This document shows positions 23,202-34,192 of a stretch of 64,000 nt of DNA, in pieces. The notes beneath the pieces are model-generated. The model did no database searches and was not told the DNA's origin. It worked only from the letters and a program-made list of their open reading frames with translations. The stretch is from Gari tellinella (Eukaryota; Mollusca; Bivalvia; Cardiida; Psammobiidae). The stretch spans positions 25,698,479-25,762,478 of the forward strand of contig OV277861.1 in the NCBI GenBank assembly GCA_922989275.2. Reading direction: 5' to 3'. Every line of letters begins with the position of its first letter. Position 1 is the stretch's first letter. The position numbers and the translations under genes are program-made.

Positions 23202-23520
23202 TATTGAGTTTAACTTTTTCGTTACTAAGTTTAGAATGATAAATTTTACCATAGTGAGTGATAAAATGATTCTTCACACACTGCACTAATTTACCCGATA
23301 TTAAAGCACCTGGATGTCATGCACACGTACCAACGGCAATTATGCAATATTATGCACGTGCTGCCTGTGCAACATGTTTACAAGTACATATTTTCACTGA
23401 CCGATATCTTTACTAATTATGCAATAATAAAATCACAGTACATTTGAATTAAACTCGTTAACAAGCTGTCATGGCTTCAAGAAAACGAACGAATTCAGAC
23501 ATCTTAACATCTTTAATCCG

Positions 23521-23695
23521 ACGTCAGTGTCTCTGACGTCATTGGGCAGTTTGATTACCACCAAAATACCATCATAACCCTTCGACATTCTAACGGTCAA
23601 AATGGAAGCGTTAGAGATCAGTCGGGATCCAGCAAGCCATCACATCAGGGTAGATACATGACGTTGACGAATTTACGTCACAAGACGTTACGTCA
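23521..23695. promoter_or_regulatory. Cluster of CRE-like ACGTCA motifs
   Basis: ACGTCA occurs at 23521, 23536 (within a full TGACGTCA, 23534-23541), 23675 and 23690, with TGACG at 23659. An ATG at 23602 followed by ~47 nt and a possible donor 'cagggtagat' could be a first exon, but no following exon is recognised. Confidence 0.3.
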
Positions 23696-24240
23696 GGTCA
23701 ATGCGTTCGAGATTTATTGCATTGGTCAGTATAAGATGAGGACATTACACATACCGATTTAAATCCATTTTCATTTTCAAAACTTTAAGCAATAATACCG
23801 ATTTGCAACTTTTACTTTTAACCTCTTCTTCATTCAAGCGTTAACAGTGCATTTATAATAACACAAATTTGGTTAAAAAATAAAGCATTGTGTAAAAGAA
23901 ATGTTTGCGAACATTTTGATACTACACTTGCCTATATTTCTTTAAAAAAAAGATGGAAATTTAATTCCTAATCAAGTGCACAGTTTCTTTTTCGTGTCAG
24001 TATATTTCAATACTACGGGTTGGTTTTGATAATTTTTCCAAATGGCTAACAGTGCAGATCCTGATCAGAGTCTTCAGAGAGCCTGCTGTCTTGTGATGCT
24101 GCCTGTATATGTTCTTTTAGTGAGATAAGCATATATCATGTGCCATAAACTTAGTTATTAAACATTATACTGTCATAATATTGTCTGCTTTATAGTGTTG
24201 TCTGCAAAATGTGTTAAATCAAGATTTATACAGTTATGAA

Positions 24241-24415
24241 TTAACCCTTAGCCTGCCACTCACGACTATAGCTCCATATGCAAACAGCCTTGATCCAAGC
24301 TGTTTGACACTCAGACAACATTTTCAGCAATTTTGAGCAACTTTGAAGCACTTTGAAACTTGCAGCAGACGAAAAATATAGCAGATGACAATTTATTTGG
24401 CGGGCTTAGGGTTAA
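24241..24415. mobile_element. Family E TTAA element, hairpin mostly deleted
   Basis: TTAACCCTTAGCCTGCCAC at the left and 'ggcgggcttagggttaa' at the right. The central type B hairpin is reduced to 'gcaaacagccttgatccaagctgtttgac'. Confidence 0.85.
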
Positions 24416-24464
24416 TTCTTAGCATGCTTGTGGTGAAAGCATGATATTGATAACCTTTACACAC

Positions 24465-24538
24465 ATTTTGGATCCTGACGAGATGACAGGTAAAGTGGCG
24501 TCTCATCTGGATCCAAACTGTTTGACACCCTGTCACTG
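24465..24538. repeat. CAAACAG hairpin (type B)
   Basis: 'ttttggatcctgacgagatg' pairs with 'catctggatccaaactgtttgac'; the left terminus is decayed. Confidence 0.65.
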
Positions 24539-24570
24539 TTTGAAGAATTTTTTTTAAATTCTATATTATT

Positions 24571-24609
24571 CCATTACCCCACAGGTACTTGACACATACT
24601 TTATTATCT

Positions 24610-24650
<41 letters not shown>

Positions 24651-25200
24651 TTTTAAAAAAAAAAAAAAATTGCAAATTTTCGTTATAATTCACGTACTGT
24701 GGCGTTATTTGACGGAATTTGATGAAATAAAAAGTAGATATTGATAAATTAATCATTTCCCGAGGATACCACAAGAGAATATCGGCGATCGAGTCTATTT
24801 TAGCATCAGTTTAAGTGGATAGTAAAGACTAGGTGTTGAATTGCGCTGTTTACCTTGTATCTATAATAGAAGTATAGTAAAAAAAAAAATTTTTTTTTTT
24901 TTTAAGGGGGGGTGGGGGTGTTAACAGATAATAAAGTATGTGTCAAGTACCTGTGCATTACCCCATAGCCTATTTCTAGTTTTGAAGAAAAGTGACCACT
25001 TAAAGCAGGTTGAAAGTAAAGCAGAATGCGCCTTAGGCGCATGCTGCGTTTCTTTCAGCCTGCATTAAGCTTACATCTGCTAACATATAGAAAATATTTC
25101 TAATGCTACACATTTATGACTGTATAAAGCAGAACTATTTTCTTCAGTGGCAGAATAAATTAAAGGCGTAAAAAGGCATATTTATGGGGTGATGGGTTAA
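24571..25200. mobile_element. Family D element split by a 376-bp insertion
   Basis: The D terminus 'ccattaccc' is cut at 24579 and resumes at 24956 as 'cattaccccatagcc'. The remainder, including hairpin and right end 'gggtgatgggttaa', is typical. Confidence 0.85.
24580..24955. mobile_element. hAT-like MITE with 8-bp target duplication
   Basis: Inverted repeats CACAGGTACTTGACACAT (continuing ~60 bp) are flanked by CATTACCC at 24572-24579 and 24956-24963, an exact 8-bp duplication as for hAT elements. The left arm contains 36 consecutive C (24615-24650), matched by only 'gggggggtggggg' in the right arm, so the tract expanded after insertion. Confidence 0.85.
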
Positions 25201-25345
25201 GAACAGTATCAGACATCAATTGTTGCAGACGAAATATTACCCAGCATGCAAAGAGTTAAGTACACCTAAAGCTGAGTGTCAAATAGAGTGGATCCAGGCC
25301 CCAAGAGTATAAAGGGTTTGAGTCGAGTCTTGCTCTCAAGCATTT

Positions 25346-25390
25346 GATTGGTCAGATTTGAATAAAAGCTCAAATCTGACCAATCAAATT
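25346..25390. repeat. Short palindrome
   Basis: 'tttgattggtcagatttga' and its complement, separated by 'ataaaagc'. CCAAT-type sequence is present in the arms. No larger element recognised. Confidence 0.7.
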
Positions 25391-25539
25391 TCTTGATACC
25401 ATTCACAGACTTGATTCAAAATACTCTGGAACGCTTATATTATGCAACATCTGAAGTTGATTCCAAACAATTTGCAAATTTTATATGCCAGTCAGCTTAT
25501 TGTTTGAGATGATAATGTTTATTATGGTTGTTTTATATG

Positions 25540-26063
25540 TATAGGCCAATTTTTTTCACCTGGCAGGGCGGAGCTAACCTTTGGCAAAGATAAACTAATT
25601 TACTTTTGAGTTTAGGGCTGATAGGTATAGTTCAGAATTATATCGTTATTGTCCGATACTTTCAACATGGAGAAACACAATTATGCGTGCATCCATATCC
25701 ATGTGAAAAAGGTATATACAGTGCTCTCTCTCTACAACAACACCCTATGGGAGACAAATATTGCGTGTGTTAAGGGGAGGGAGTTGTTATAGTGAGGGAA
25801 AATTAAGACGGGGCTTACAATTGCAAACAGCTTGAATCCAGATCAGACGCCGCGTAATGCGGCGTCTGATCTGGATTCCAGATGTTTGTCACTCGTCATT
25901 ATATTCCTTCAGTCAAAATTCCACTAACATGTAACGTGGAGAAAAAACTGCAGACGACAACGGTAATTTCCAATAATAAACGAATGTGCTGCCGTCCCCG
26001 AAGTTGAAATGTAGTGGTCCTCATCGAAACTCCGCCCTGCCAGGACAATAAAATCGGTCTATA
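25540..26063. mobile_element. TA-flanked element with ~34-bp inverted repeats
   Basis: TATAGGCCAATTTTTTTC...CTGGCAGGGCGGAG at the left; the complement of 'ctccgccctgccagg...cggtctata' at the right. The interior holds a partial TACAGTGCTC element (25717-25797) and a type B hairpin (25826-25893). Probably Tc1/mariner-pogo type, by inference. Confidence 0.7.
25826..25893. repeat. CAAACAG hairpin (type B)
   Basis: 'caaacagcttgaatccagatc' with centre GACGCCGCGTAATGCGGCGTC. Confidence 0.88.
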
Positions 26064-26104
26064 TGACAAATTAAGTTTACATTTTGTGTTCATAGCTTAA
26101 TAAA

Positions 26105-26339
26105 TTAACCCCATCACTGCCATGAAGTAATCAATTTTAAACAATTGTTGTCTGCAGATATTTCTCAAATTTAAATTTTACGTAGTTTGACTATAAAAGA
26201 AATATAGTCCTGGAAAGTAGTGTCAAACAGTTTGGATCCTAATCAGACACCACATTATGCAAGCCAATGTCTGATCAGGATTCAATCTGTTTGCAAATAA
26301 CAAAGTTCTGTACTCTGGGTAAGGCAGTGAAGGTGTTAA
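26105..26339. mobile_element. TTAA element with type B hairpin
   Basis: TTAACCCCATCACTGCC left, GGCAGTGAAGGTGTTAA right; a type B hairpin (26223-26297) at the centre, diverged. Same outer type as 28818-29055. Confidence 0.8.
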
Positions 26340-26343
26340 CATG

Positions 26344-26840
26344 TTAACCCATAAATACGCCTTTTTATGCCTCTAGTTTATTCATCAATTGAGGAAAATA
26401 TTTCCAATTTACACAATTATGAATATGTACCTTAAAAAATACATTCTATATTCTAGCAGATTTTTGCTTAAAGCAGGCTGAAAGTAAAGCAGAATGCGCC
26501 CTAAGGCAAACTCTGCTTTACTTTCAACCTGCTTTAACTCTTTCCTCCCTGAAACTTTAATTGGACAATTCCAGTTTCCATTTTAGTCTAGTCTATTTCT
26601 GACTTTTAAGGGTTGTTTTTGTCAATAATTGGCATTGTGACAAACAGTGAAGACCCTGATCAGAGGGCTCCTTTTGGAGCCCTCTGATCTGGGTCTTCAC
26701 TGTTTGCATAGGACATGTGTACTATTCACATGCACATTGTTTGAAAAACACGCCTATATGCGGGACTAGGGTTCAAAGGGTTAAGTAGTACGGTAACTGT
26801 TTATAAAATCTAGAAACAGGCTATGGGGTAATGGGTTAAC
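26344..26840. mobile_element. Family D element interrupted by a family C element
   Basis: 'ttaacccataaatacgcc' opens it; its hairpin ends 'cctgctttaa' at 26537. The sequence after the inserted C element ('ttaagtagt...ctagaaacaggctatgggg') completes D to 26840. Confidence 0.85.
26534..26784. mobile_element. Family C TTAA element, full copy with type C hairpin
   Basis: TTAA at both ends (26534-26537, 26781-26784). Termini CTCTTTCCTCCCTGAAAC and 'ctagggttcaaaggg'. The hairpin 26642-26709 (CAAACAGTGAAGACCCTG, loop 'ctccttttggag') is nearly perfect. Confidence 0.9.
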
Positions 26841-26927
26841 CCATTACACTATTAATATGCATTTTATGCCTCAATTTATGTCACAGTTTACAGACTTTAT
26901 TGGTTACCATAAAAACATTAACCCTTA

Positions 26928-27131
26928 GCCTGCCACTCACGACTATAGCTCCATATTGAAACAGCTTGGATCCGGATGAGACGCCGAGTAACTCGGCGTC
27001 TCATCCGGATCCAAGCTGTTTGACACTCGGACAACATTTTCAGCAATTTTGAGCAACTTTGAATCACTTTGAAACTTAAAGTAGACGAGAAATATAGCAG
27101 ACGACAATTTATTTGGCGGGCTAAGGGTTAA
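26928..27131. mobile_element. Family E TTAA element, full copy
   Basis: TTAACCCTTAGCCTGCCAC to 'ggcgggctaagggttaa', centred on a perfect type B hairpin (GGATCCGGATGAGACGCCG arms). Confidence 0.92.
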
Positions 27132-27138
27132 TAGTCTA

Positions 27139-28027
27139 CAGGGTTATAGATAAGGTTTTGCATTAATTGGGTATTCACTCCCTCTATTTTCTAAGAATTG
27201 GGTTTTCTGAATTTCAATTGAGTATTCAAAAAACTGTTACTCCATCAATTTGATATGAATTGCTTTTTTACTCTATTTTTTTTTTCATTTAATACAAAAC
27301 ACAAGCTGAATGTTTGATGTTCTGTACCCTCGTTTGCCCACACTCGATAATTTCAGTTTCAATCTCATTTCAACACAAATGCAACAGCTCATGTTTGTGT
27401 AGGATTCATTAATTTTCAGCCACGAAAACTTCAAAAGCCATTCCAGGATTCATTTACCGTAACTTTGCAAACTTTAGCACTGTCGTGTTTCTTTGGAGTT
27501 TGGTGACTTACAGATTCGGGACAAAAGATCGTCGATTATATCGGTGACAACCTCTTTTTTGGCTGTTACACGCATCATTCAAAATTTCTGATGATTCACG
27601 ACACCGTTACAAATTATTTCTGGTTCGTTCGCGGAAGGCTGAACGTAATTGAATAATGTGGTTTTTTTGTTGCCCGGTTCGCTTTTTTCCGTCCGCGCGG
27701 TTCTGGCAGACGATGTGACTGGTTTACTAATTAACAGAGGCTAACGAAAAGTGGCGCTGCATAAATCCTATAGGCTAGCCTATTACTTGGAAATGAATAA
27801 CCAGTCTAACCGGTGTATCGGTAAAATATTCACCCGGTGTCGTAGTAAACATCCCGTCATTACACTTGAGAAATGCGACTAATTGCGTACGATACGCGCC
27901 TGCTTGAATTCTTTTGCGTAAACCCTTTCAATAATTGATTTTCAGTATGCATGGATTTGAGAGTAATTGCTTTTCTACTGTATTTAATTGCGTATTTACG
28001 CAAATACGCGCCTTATCTATAACCCTG
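27139..28027. mobile_element. hAT-like element with 17-bp CAGGGTTATAGATAAGG inverted repeats
   Basis: CAGGGTTATAGATAAGG at 27139-27155 and its exact complement at 28011-28027. The flanks AGTCTA and AGTTTA may be a diverged target duplication. No transposase frame seen in the 889 bp. Confidence 0.65.
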
Positions 28028-28109
28028 AGTTTACCTGGAGATTGTAACTTTGCAATCAGACTAAACAAATTGGGTTTGAATAAACTGGTAATTTACTAGA
28101 AACATTTTT

Positions 28110-28670
28110 GTAACAGTTGATACTGAAATTAACATTGATAGTTTACATTTAATTTGTCTTTGTCACTATACATTTGAATTGAAAATTATGATTTATATTG
28201 AATTTGTCTGATACAATTTACAGAACTTTTTCATTGACTGTTACAGTTTACACTAGAATTGACTGGTACAATTTACATTAAAATTGACCGTTGCAATTTA
28301 CATTTAAATTGACTGGTTCAATTCACATTTAAATTGACTGGTTCAATTAACATTAAAATTGACCGTTGCAATTTACATTTAAATTGACTGGTACAATTAA
28401 CATTAAAAATGACTGTTACAGTTTACACTAGAATTGACTGGTACAATTTACATTAAAATTGACCGTTGCAATTTAAATTTAAATTGACTGGTACAATTAA
28501 CATTAAAATTGACCTTTGCAATTACATTTAAATTGACTTGTACAATTAACATTAAAATTTACCATTGTAATTAACATTTAAATTGAGTGGTACAATTTAC
28601 TTTGAATTTGATTGTTAAAATTTACATTAAAATGGACTTTTACAATTAAAATTAAATTGACTGTTACAGT
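28110..28670. repeat. ~31-bp AT-rich minisatellite
   Basis: About 17 imperfect units of 'attgactggtacaatttacat' type, with alternating variants (gactgg/gaccgt; ttacat/taacat) that suggest a higher-order dimer. No coding potential. Confidence 0.9.
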
Positions 28671-28813
28671 CATGACCTCATGAAATGTGACTGCTGTAGT
28701 TTACAGTACCGTGGAACTAGTTATTACAGTCTACCGTACCTTAACCCATTACCACATAGCCCTTTTCTAGTTTTCTCTATAGCTGTGTTCTAGTTTTGAA
28801 GACAGGTGACCAT

Positions 28814-29059
28814 TTAACCCTTTCTCAATCAATGACGGCTAAAAACGTGTTTGCAAACAGTTTGGATCCTGATCAGACGCCGCATAATGCGGCGTCTGAT
28901 CAGGATCCAAACTGTTTGACACTCGTATTGATATTTCTTAAGTCATACTTCATGGAATCTTACTCTGAAACGATCTTGCAAACATCAAAATTGAAGCAGA
29001 CGACAATGAAACGGTGAAGGGGTGAAAACTCACAAAAAAGTTGGCAGTGAAAGGGTTAA
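28814..29059. mobile_element. TTAA element with perfect type B hairpin
   Basis: TTAA at 28814-28817 and 29056-29059; termini CCCTTTCTC and GGCAGTGAAAGGG. The hairpin 28852-28922 is perfect: CAAACAGTTTGGATCCTG arms with GACGCCGCATAATGCGGCGTC at the tip. Confidence 0.88.
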
Positions 29060-29080
29060 GTGAGTTTCTCATTCAGTTGT

Positions 29081-29148
29081 AGTCTGGTTCCCTGCCTAAT
29101 ATAACTCGATTATTATAATCGAGTTATATTAGGCAGGGAACCAGACTA
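29081..29148. mobile_element. 68-bp perfect hairpin with 10-bp target duplication
   Basis: Thirty-base arms starting AGTCTGGTTCCCTGCC are flanked by ATTCAGTTGT at 29071-29080 and 29149-29158. It appears to be a very small inserted palindrome. Confidence 0.8.
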
Positions 29149-29558
29149 ATTCAGTTGTTGTACTGAATTTAATAAAGATGAAATATAATCATGTCTAGAA
29201 TCTATATACGTTTTGTTCAAAGCATGTAGATCTAGATCTAGCCATTCAATAAGCCTTGCTTAAATAGAGAGTCAGGTAATAAATCATTTGTTTGATAGTT
29301 ACTTCGGAAACATTCAAATCATTGTCCCTCGGTAGTAACAGCTCTCAAGGTCTTCCCTGCTACCTCGGGTCAATGATTTGACTGTTCCCTCAGTACCTAT
29401 GAAACAAATGTATACTGTATAATTTGGAATTATTTTCTTCAGTGGAAGAATAAATTAACAGAAATGCATAAAAAATGTGTAACTATGGAGTAATGGGTTA
29501 AGACCAAGCTACTGTAAGGGTAAGAATACAATATCTAGTCGCTTTGGTTGTAATGTTG

Positions 29559-29772
29559 TTAACCCTCAGCCTGCCACTCACGACTATAGCTCCATATGCA
29601 AACAGCTTGGATCCGGATGAGACGCCGAGTAACTCTGCGTCTCATCCGGATCCAAACTGTTTGACACTCGGACAATATTTTCAGCAATTTTGAGCAACTT
29701 TGAAGCACTTTGAAACTTGAAGCAGACGAGAAACATAGCAGACGACAATTTATTTGGCGGGCTAAGGGTTAA
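29559..29772. mobile_element. Family E TTAA element, full copy
   Basis: TTAACCCTCAGCCTGCCAC to 'ggcgggctaagggttaa', with a type B hairpin carrying a single tip mismatch (GAGTAACTCTGC). Confidence 0.92.
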
Positions 29773-29856
29773 TGTAGTAATGATAGTGCCAAGTTGCCAT
29801 TTATTGAAGATGTAAGATGATATCTGAAGCTCTGAACTTTATGCTTCAAAAGGATT

Positions 29857-30740
29857 AAGTCAACAGTGGTATTCAATTATTCAATATCACTTACTATGAT
29901 TAGTGTATTAAAGGGAGGTAATCAGATAACTCATATGTATGCAGTAAACCACTCTTATACAGTCCACTAGGCACTACTGTCCTATCCTACTTATTGGGGT
30001 AGTGGACTGCATAAGAGTGGTTTACTGCATACATATGAGTTATCTGATATAATTAGTGGTTCAACCCATTACCCTATAAATTCCCCCTTTTAAGCCTTTA
30101 ATTTATTCCTCCACTGAAGAAAATAGTTCAAATTTAATCTGTCACAAATAAGAATCATAAAAAATAGTTTCTATATTCTAGCAGATAATAGCTTAAAGAA
30201 GCAGATGCACCTTAAGGTGCATTGTTTCACTTTCAACCTGCTTAAAGTGAGCAGCTATCTTCAAAACTTGAAACAAGCTATGGGGTAATGCGTTATGTCA
30301 ACAGTGGTATTCAATTATTCAATATCACTTACTATGAATAGTGTATTAAAGGGAGGTAATCAGATAACTCATATGTATGCAGTAAACCACTCTTATACAG
30401 TCCACTAGGCGCTGCTGCCGTATCCTACTGATTGGGGTAGTGGACTGCATAAGAGTGGTTTACTGCATACATATGAGTTATCTGATATAATTAGTGGTTT
30501 AACCCATTACCCCATAAATATGCCTTTAATTTATTCCTCTACTGAAGAAAATAGTTCAAATTTAATCTGTCACAAATAAAAATCATAAAGAATAGTTTCT
30601 ATATTTTAGCAGATAATAGCTTAAAGCAGGCTGAAAGTAAAGCAGAATGTGCCTTAAGGCACATTCTGCTTTACTTTCAACCTGCTTTAAATGGTCAACT
30701 ATCTTAAAAACTTGAAACAGGCTATGGGGTAATGGGTTAA
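29857..30740. repeat. ~440-bp tandem duplication (two units), each with a hairpin and a family D element
   Basis: Units 29857-30295 and 30296-30740 both begin 'gtcaacagtggtattcaatt'. Each contains a ~127-bp hairpin (29921-30048; 30359-30486; arms 'atcagataactcatatgtat') and a family D copy (30063-30294; 30499-30740). The D hairpin is intact in unit 2 and damaged in unit 1. Confidence 0.9.
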
Positions 30741-30967
30741 CCCATTACCCCATAGCCTGTTTCTAGTTTTAAAGACAGGTGATCACTTAAAGCAGGTTTG
30801 CCATCAGTCATTCTGCTTTACTTTCAAACTGCTTTAAGTTGCAAATTGCTTGATTGTAGAAAATAGTTCTTATACTACATACTCAAGATTGTATAAATAA
30901 GAAATATTTTCTTCAGTGGAGAAATATATTAAGATATAAAATGGTGTATTTATGGAGTAATTGGTTA
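30737..30967. mobile_element. Family D element abutting the previous one, sharing its TTAA
   Basis: 'gggtaatgggttaacccattacccc' joins two oppositely oriented D copies at one TTAA (30737-30740). Confidence 0.85.
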
Positions 30968-31663
30968 ATAAAGAGCAGAGCACTTGGTGACTGTAGATTG
31001 CTATAAATTGCCAACCAGTTGATGTTAATTTGTAGTTTATTAGGCATGTTATACAATTTTTCAGCTCGCCTGAGCTAGCTCAGGGTGAGCTTTTGCAATA
31101 CTTGAATGTCCGTCGTCCAGCGTCAACAATTTTAATGTTAACACTCTAGAGGCCACAATTTTTATCTAATCTTTCTCAAACTTGCTCAGATTGTATATGG
31201 CAATAAGTGTTTGGATGAGTTTGATTATGGTTGAAATCGGACCAATAGGTCAAGAGTTATCTACCGTTGAATTGTTGAAAATGCCATATTTAACAATTTG
31301 TTTACACTCTAGAGACCACAATTTGTATCTAATCATTCTTAAACTTACTCAGATTTTATATAACTATAAGAGTTCAAATGAGTGTGATTATGGTTGATAT
31401 CAGACCGATAGGTCAAGAGTTATCTACCTTTGAATTGCTGAAAATGCAATATTTAACAGTGTTTACACTCTAGAGGCCACAATTTTTATCCAATCTTTCT
31501 TAAACTTGCTCCGATTGTATAAGACTATAATGTCATGGGTTAGATTGAAAATGGTTGAAATCGGACTATTTGGTCAAGAGTTATCTGCCCTTGATGTGTT
31601 GAAAATCCCTTATCTATCAAAAAGTAACTGTGTTTAATACTCCAGCAACTACAGTTTTCTATG

Positions 31664-31694
<31 letters not shown>

Positions 31695-32138
31695 GTGAGC
31701 TATTGTGACCGCTCATTGTCCGTAGTACGTCTGTCCGTCTGTCCGTTCACTTTTACTTCAAACGACATCTCCTCTGAACCCGAGGATTGTAGGGCGGATT
31801 CAAACTGCTCATGATGTTCTTTGGATGCTTCTCTACAGAAGTTGTTTAAATGAAAGAGAAAAAGCAAAAACTCTGCTTGAAAAAGCAAAAAAGCAAAAAA
31901 TTTTAAACAATCTTCTTGCTAAAAACTACTAGGCCCTAAGCTTTGATATTTTTACAGTAGAATCTCCTGGTCGATCCCTCTATAGTTTGTTAAAATGAAA
32001 TCCCTAGGGTCACACTTGACGCCACCCTGCGCAGTTTAAGTGCTGCTCTAGGCAGGTTTTACAGTATTTTTGATGAAGCAAAAGCAGAACTGTATTTTAC
32101 CTGAGTTACTCTTAATATACTAAGGGCAAATAGCCAAT

Positions 32139-32208
32139 ATTTGCAAACATTTTGGATCCAGATCAGATGCAACATAATGCTGCATCTAATTTGGATCCAA
32201 ACTATTGG
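32139..32208. repeat. CAAACAG hairpin (type B), diverged
   Basis: 'gcaaacattttggatccagatc' pairs with 'aatttggatccaaactattgg'. Confidence 0.75.
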
Positions 32209-32898
32209 TACTCATTTACCAACTGAACATGTTCTAAATTCTTTTTTTTGTCACTTTTTGCATACAGTAGGTTTTAAGCAGATATCATTTCAGTCTGGTA
32301 AGGGTAAGCCTTCAGAGCAGTTGCTAATTCTACCATACTACCCAGTATTTGACCTCAGCCACTGAACTGATGGTCTTAGCTGAACATGTTGTCTGCTAAA
32401 GTTTATAAATGGTTTAGTCTGCTTCATACTTAGAGAAACAGGGTCTGGAAGTGATCCACTGACAGTTATGTAATTATGTCTTTTGCCATATTTATACATA
32501 TGTTTAATATTGGTTTTGTTAGAGTTATCTGTATGTTTTGTCTTTTTTTTCTTGTCCAGGATTCAACATTATAAGAGTTAGACTGTAGCCAAATTTCCTA
32601 CTGGCAGAGTTACATAACTGAACTCAGGTCAGCTGGTCAGCTGATGAGGTTGCATATGGTGGTGTCTGCTATATATTTATGCCCTGCAGTTGGGGGCATA
32701 TTGTTTTTGTCTGTCTGCTTTTTTGTCTGTTTGTCCATTTGTTTGTCTGTCAGTCCACAACTTTAATCTTAGCCATAACTTTGTTAAAGTTAGAAACTTT
32801 ATAACTTGGGTCATGTCCTACAAAGGTCAATGTCAATTTTGAGATATTTCCCAGTGTCATATTTTCTTGTCTTTGAGATAACTCCAGTTCTACTGATG

Positions 32899-33064
32899 TT
32901 AACCCATTACCCCATACATATGCCTTTTTACGCCTTTAATTTATTCCTCCTCTAAAGAAAATAATTCCACTTTATATAGTCATAAACATGTAAGATATAA
33001 GAAATAGTATCTATATCTAAGTAGATGATAACTTAAAGCAGGTTGAAAGTAAAGCAGAGTGCGC
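32899..33064. mobile_element. Family D element, truncated in the hairpin
   Basis: 'ttaacccattaccccatacata' to 'gcaggttgaaagtaaagcagag', then unrelated sequence. Confidence 0.8.
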
Positions 33065-33787
33065 AATAAATAATCATATGGAAATACATGTAGCTTGATA
33101 AGAAGAAGTGTCATGGATAAGGGCCATAACTCTGCCAACAATATTTTTTTAAGTTATTCCAATTTGTCATGTTTTTTTTGTCTGGAAGATAATTCCATTT
33201 ACAGCTATATTAAAATGTTGTCTTGCCTATTAAGCTAAGGCACAATGACCTCAGGTGAGCGAATTAAGGGCCATGGCCCTCTTGTTGATTATACATGCAC
33301 ACAAAGAATATAGCCATAAGTTCTTGAAGGAATGCAATTATTATTGAAATCTGGTGATTGTGGCAAGAGATATCTGCCCTTGATATACTTTGAAATGCTA
33401 GAAAAGACTTTATTTCAGTATTGTTTACGCTCTAATTATCTACCCTTGATGTACCCTACTAAGGCTACTATACTAGAATAGTTTGTATTTCAATATTGTT
33501 TACACACTATATATAGTCAACAAGTTTGAATGGATTTAGATTAATATGGGTGAAACTCAAAGGTAAAGCTATCAGGCTTCTTTACAACAGGTGAGCGATA
33601 CCATTACCTTCAAGGCCCTCTTGTTATGACTAATTTAGTGCTTTTAGCTCATTTTGTTTACTGTTAGATGCAATGTACATTTTAGGGCTTCCAAATATTG
33701 TAAATTTTACATGACAGTTGTTATTTCATGATGATTTTTGTTGCATGTACATGCCATGATATTGCTTCATTGCCTCAGTATGATGCT

Positions 33788-34034
33788 AGACCCATTATCC
33801 CATAACCTGTTTCTAGTTTTGAAGATGGGTAATTACTTAATGCAGGTTGAAAGTAAAGCAGAACGCGCCTTAGGCACATTCTGCTTTACTTTCAGCCTGC
33901 TTTAAGCTACCATTTATTAGGATATAGAAAATATTTCTTGTGGTGCATATTCATAATATATAAAGTGGAACTATTTTCTTCAGTGGAGGACTAAAGTAAA
34001 AGTGTGATAAACGTTTTTATGAGGTAATGGGTTA
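33788..34034. mobile_element. Family D element
   Basis: 'cccattatcccataacctg', full hairpin, 'gaggtaatgggttaa'. Confidence 0.85.
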
Positions 34035-34192
34035 ACTGATCAAAATGCATCAATAAAAAATAAACTTATGTCTGTTTTGTGTTATTACTCAATACCCAAG
34101 AAACTACTTTTGTCTCCTGGGGATGAAGATTTTATAGCAAGATTAAACCATTCAACCCTTAAATTTTTAATGGACAATTCCAGTTTACAATT

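Larger units (their letters stand above)
28741..29502. mobile_element. Family D outer arms with a B-type TTAA element in place of the D hairpin
   Basis: The left arm reads 'ttaacccattaccacatagc...gacaggtgaccat' up to TTAA (28814). The right arm ('attattttcttcagtggaag...tggagtaatgggttaa') is recognisable near 29430-29502. Between them are the B-type element and a 68-bp hairpin. Confidence 0.65.
31666..33285. mobile_element. AGCTCACCTGAG repeat (inner copy)
   Basis: Hairpin 'agctcacctgagccgaaggctcaaggtgagct' at the left, then 'ctgtccgtctgtccg'. At the right, 'cctcaggtgagcgaattaagggccatggccctcttgtt'. A type B hairpin (32139-32208) and a truncated D (32899-33064) lie inside. Confidence 0.75.
31060..33626. 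mobile_element. AGCTCACCTGAG repeat (outer copy) interrupted by a second copy
   Basis: It starts with the hairpin 'agctcgcctgagctagctcagggtgagct'. Three ~165-bp tandem units follow from ~31143 ('ctagaggccacaatttttat', 'ggtcaagagttatct'). It resumes after 33285 and ends at the typical far end 'caggtgagcgatacca...aaggccctcttgtta'. Such repeats are widespread in bivalves; their class is unclear to me. Confidence 0.7.

Noticed and set aside
31060..33626. Helitron assignment for the AGCTCACCTGAG family
   Set aside because: There is a terminal hairpin, but its distance to a CTRR end, the 5' TC end and A-T target site could not be shown by eye.
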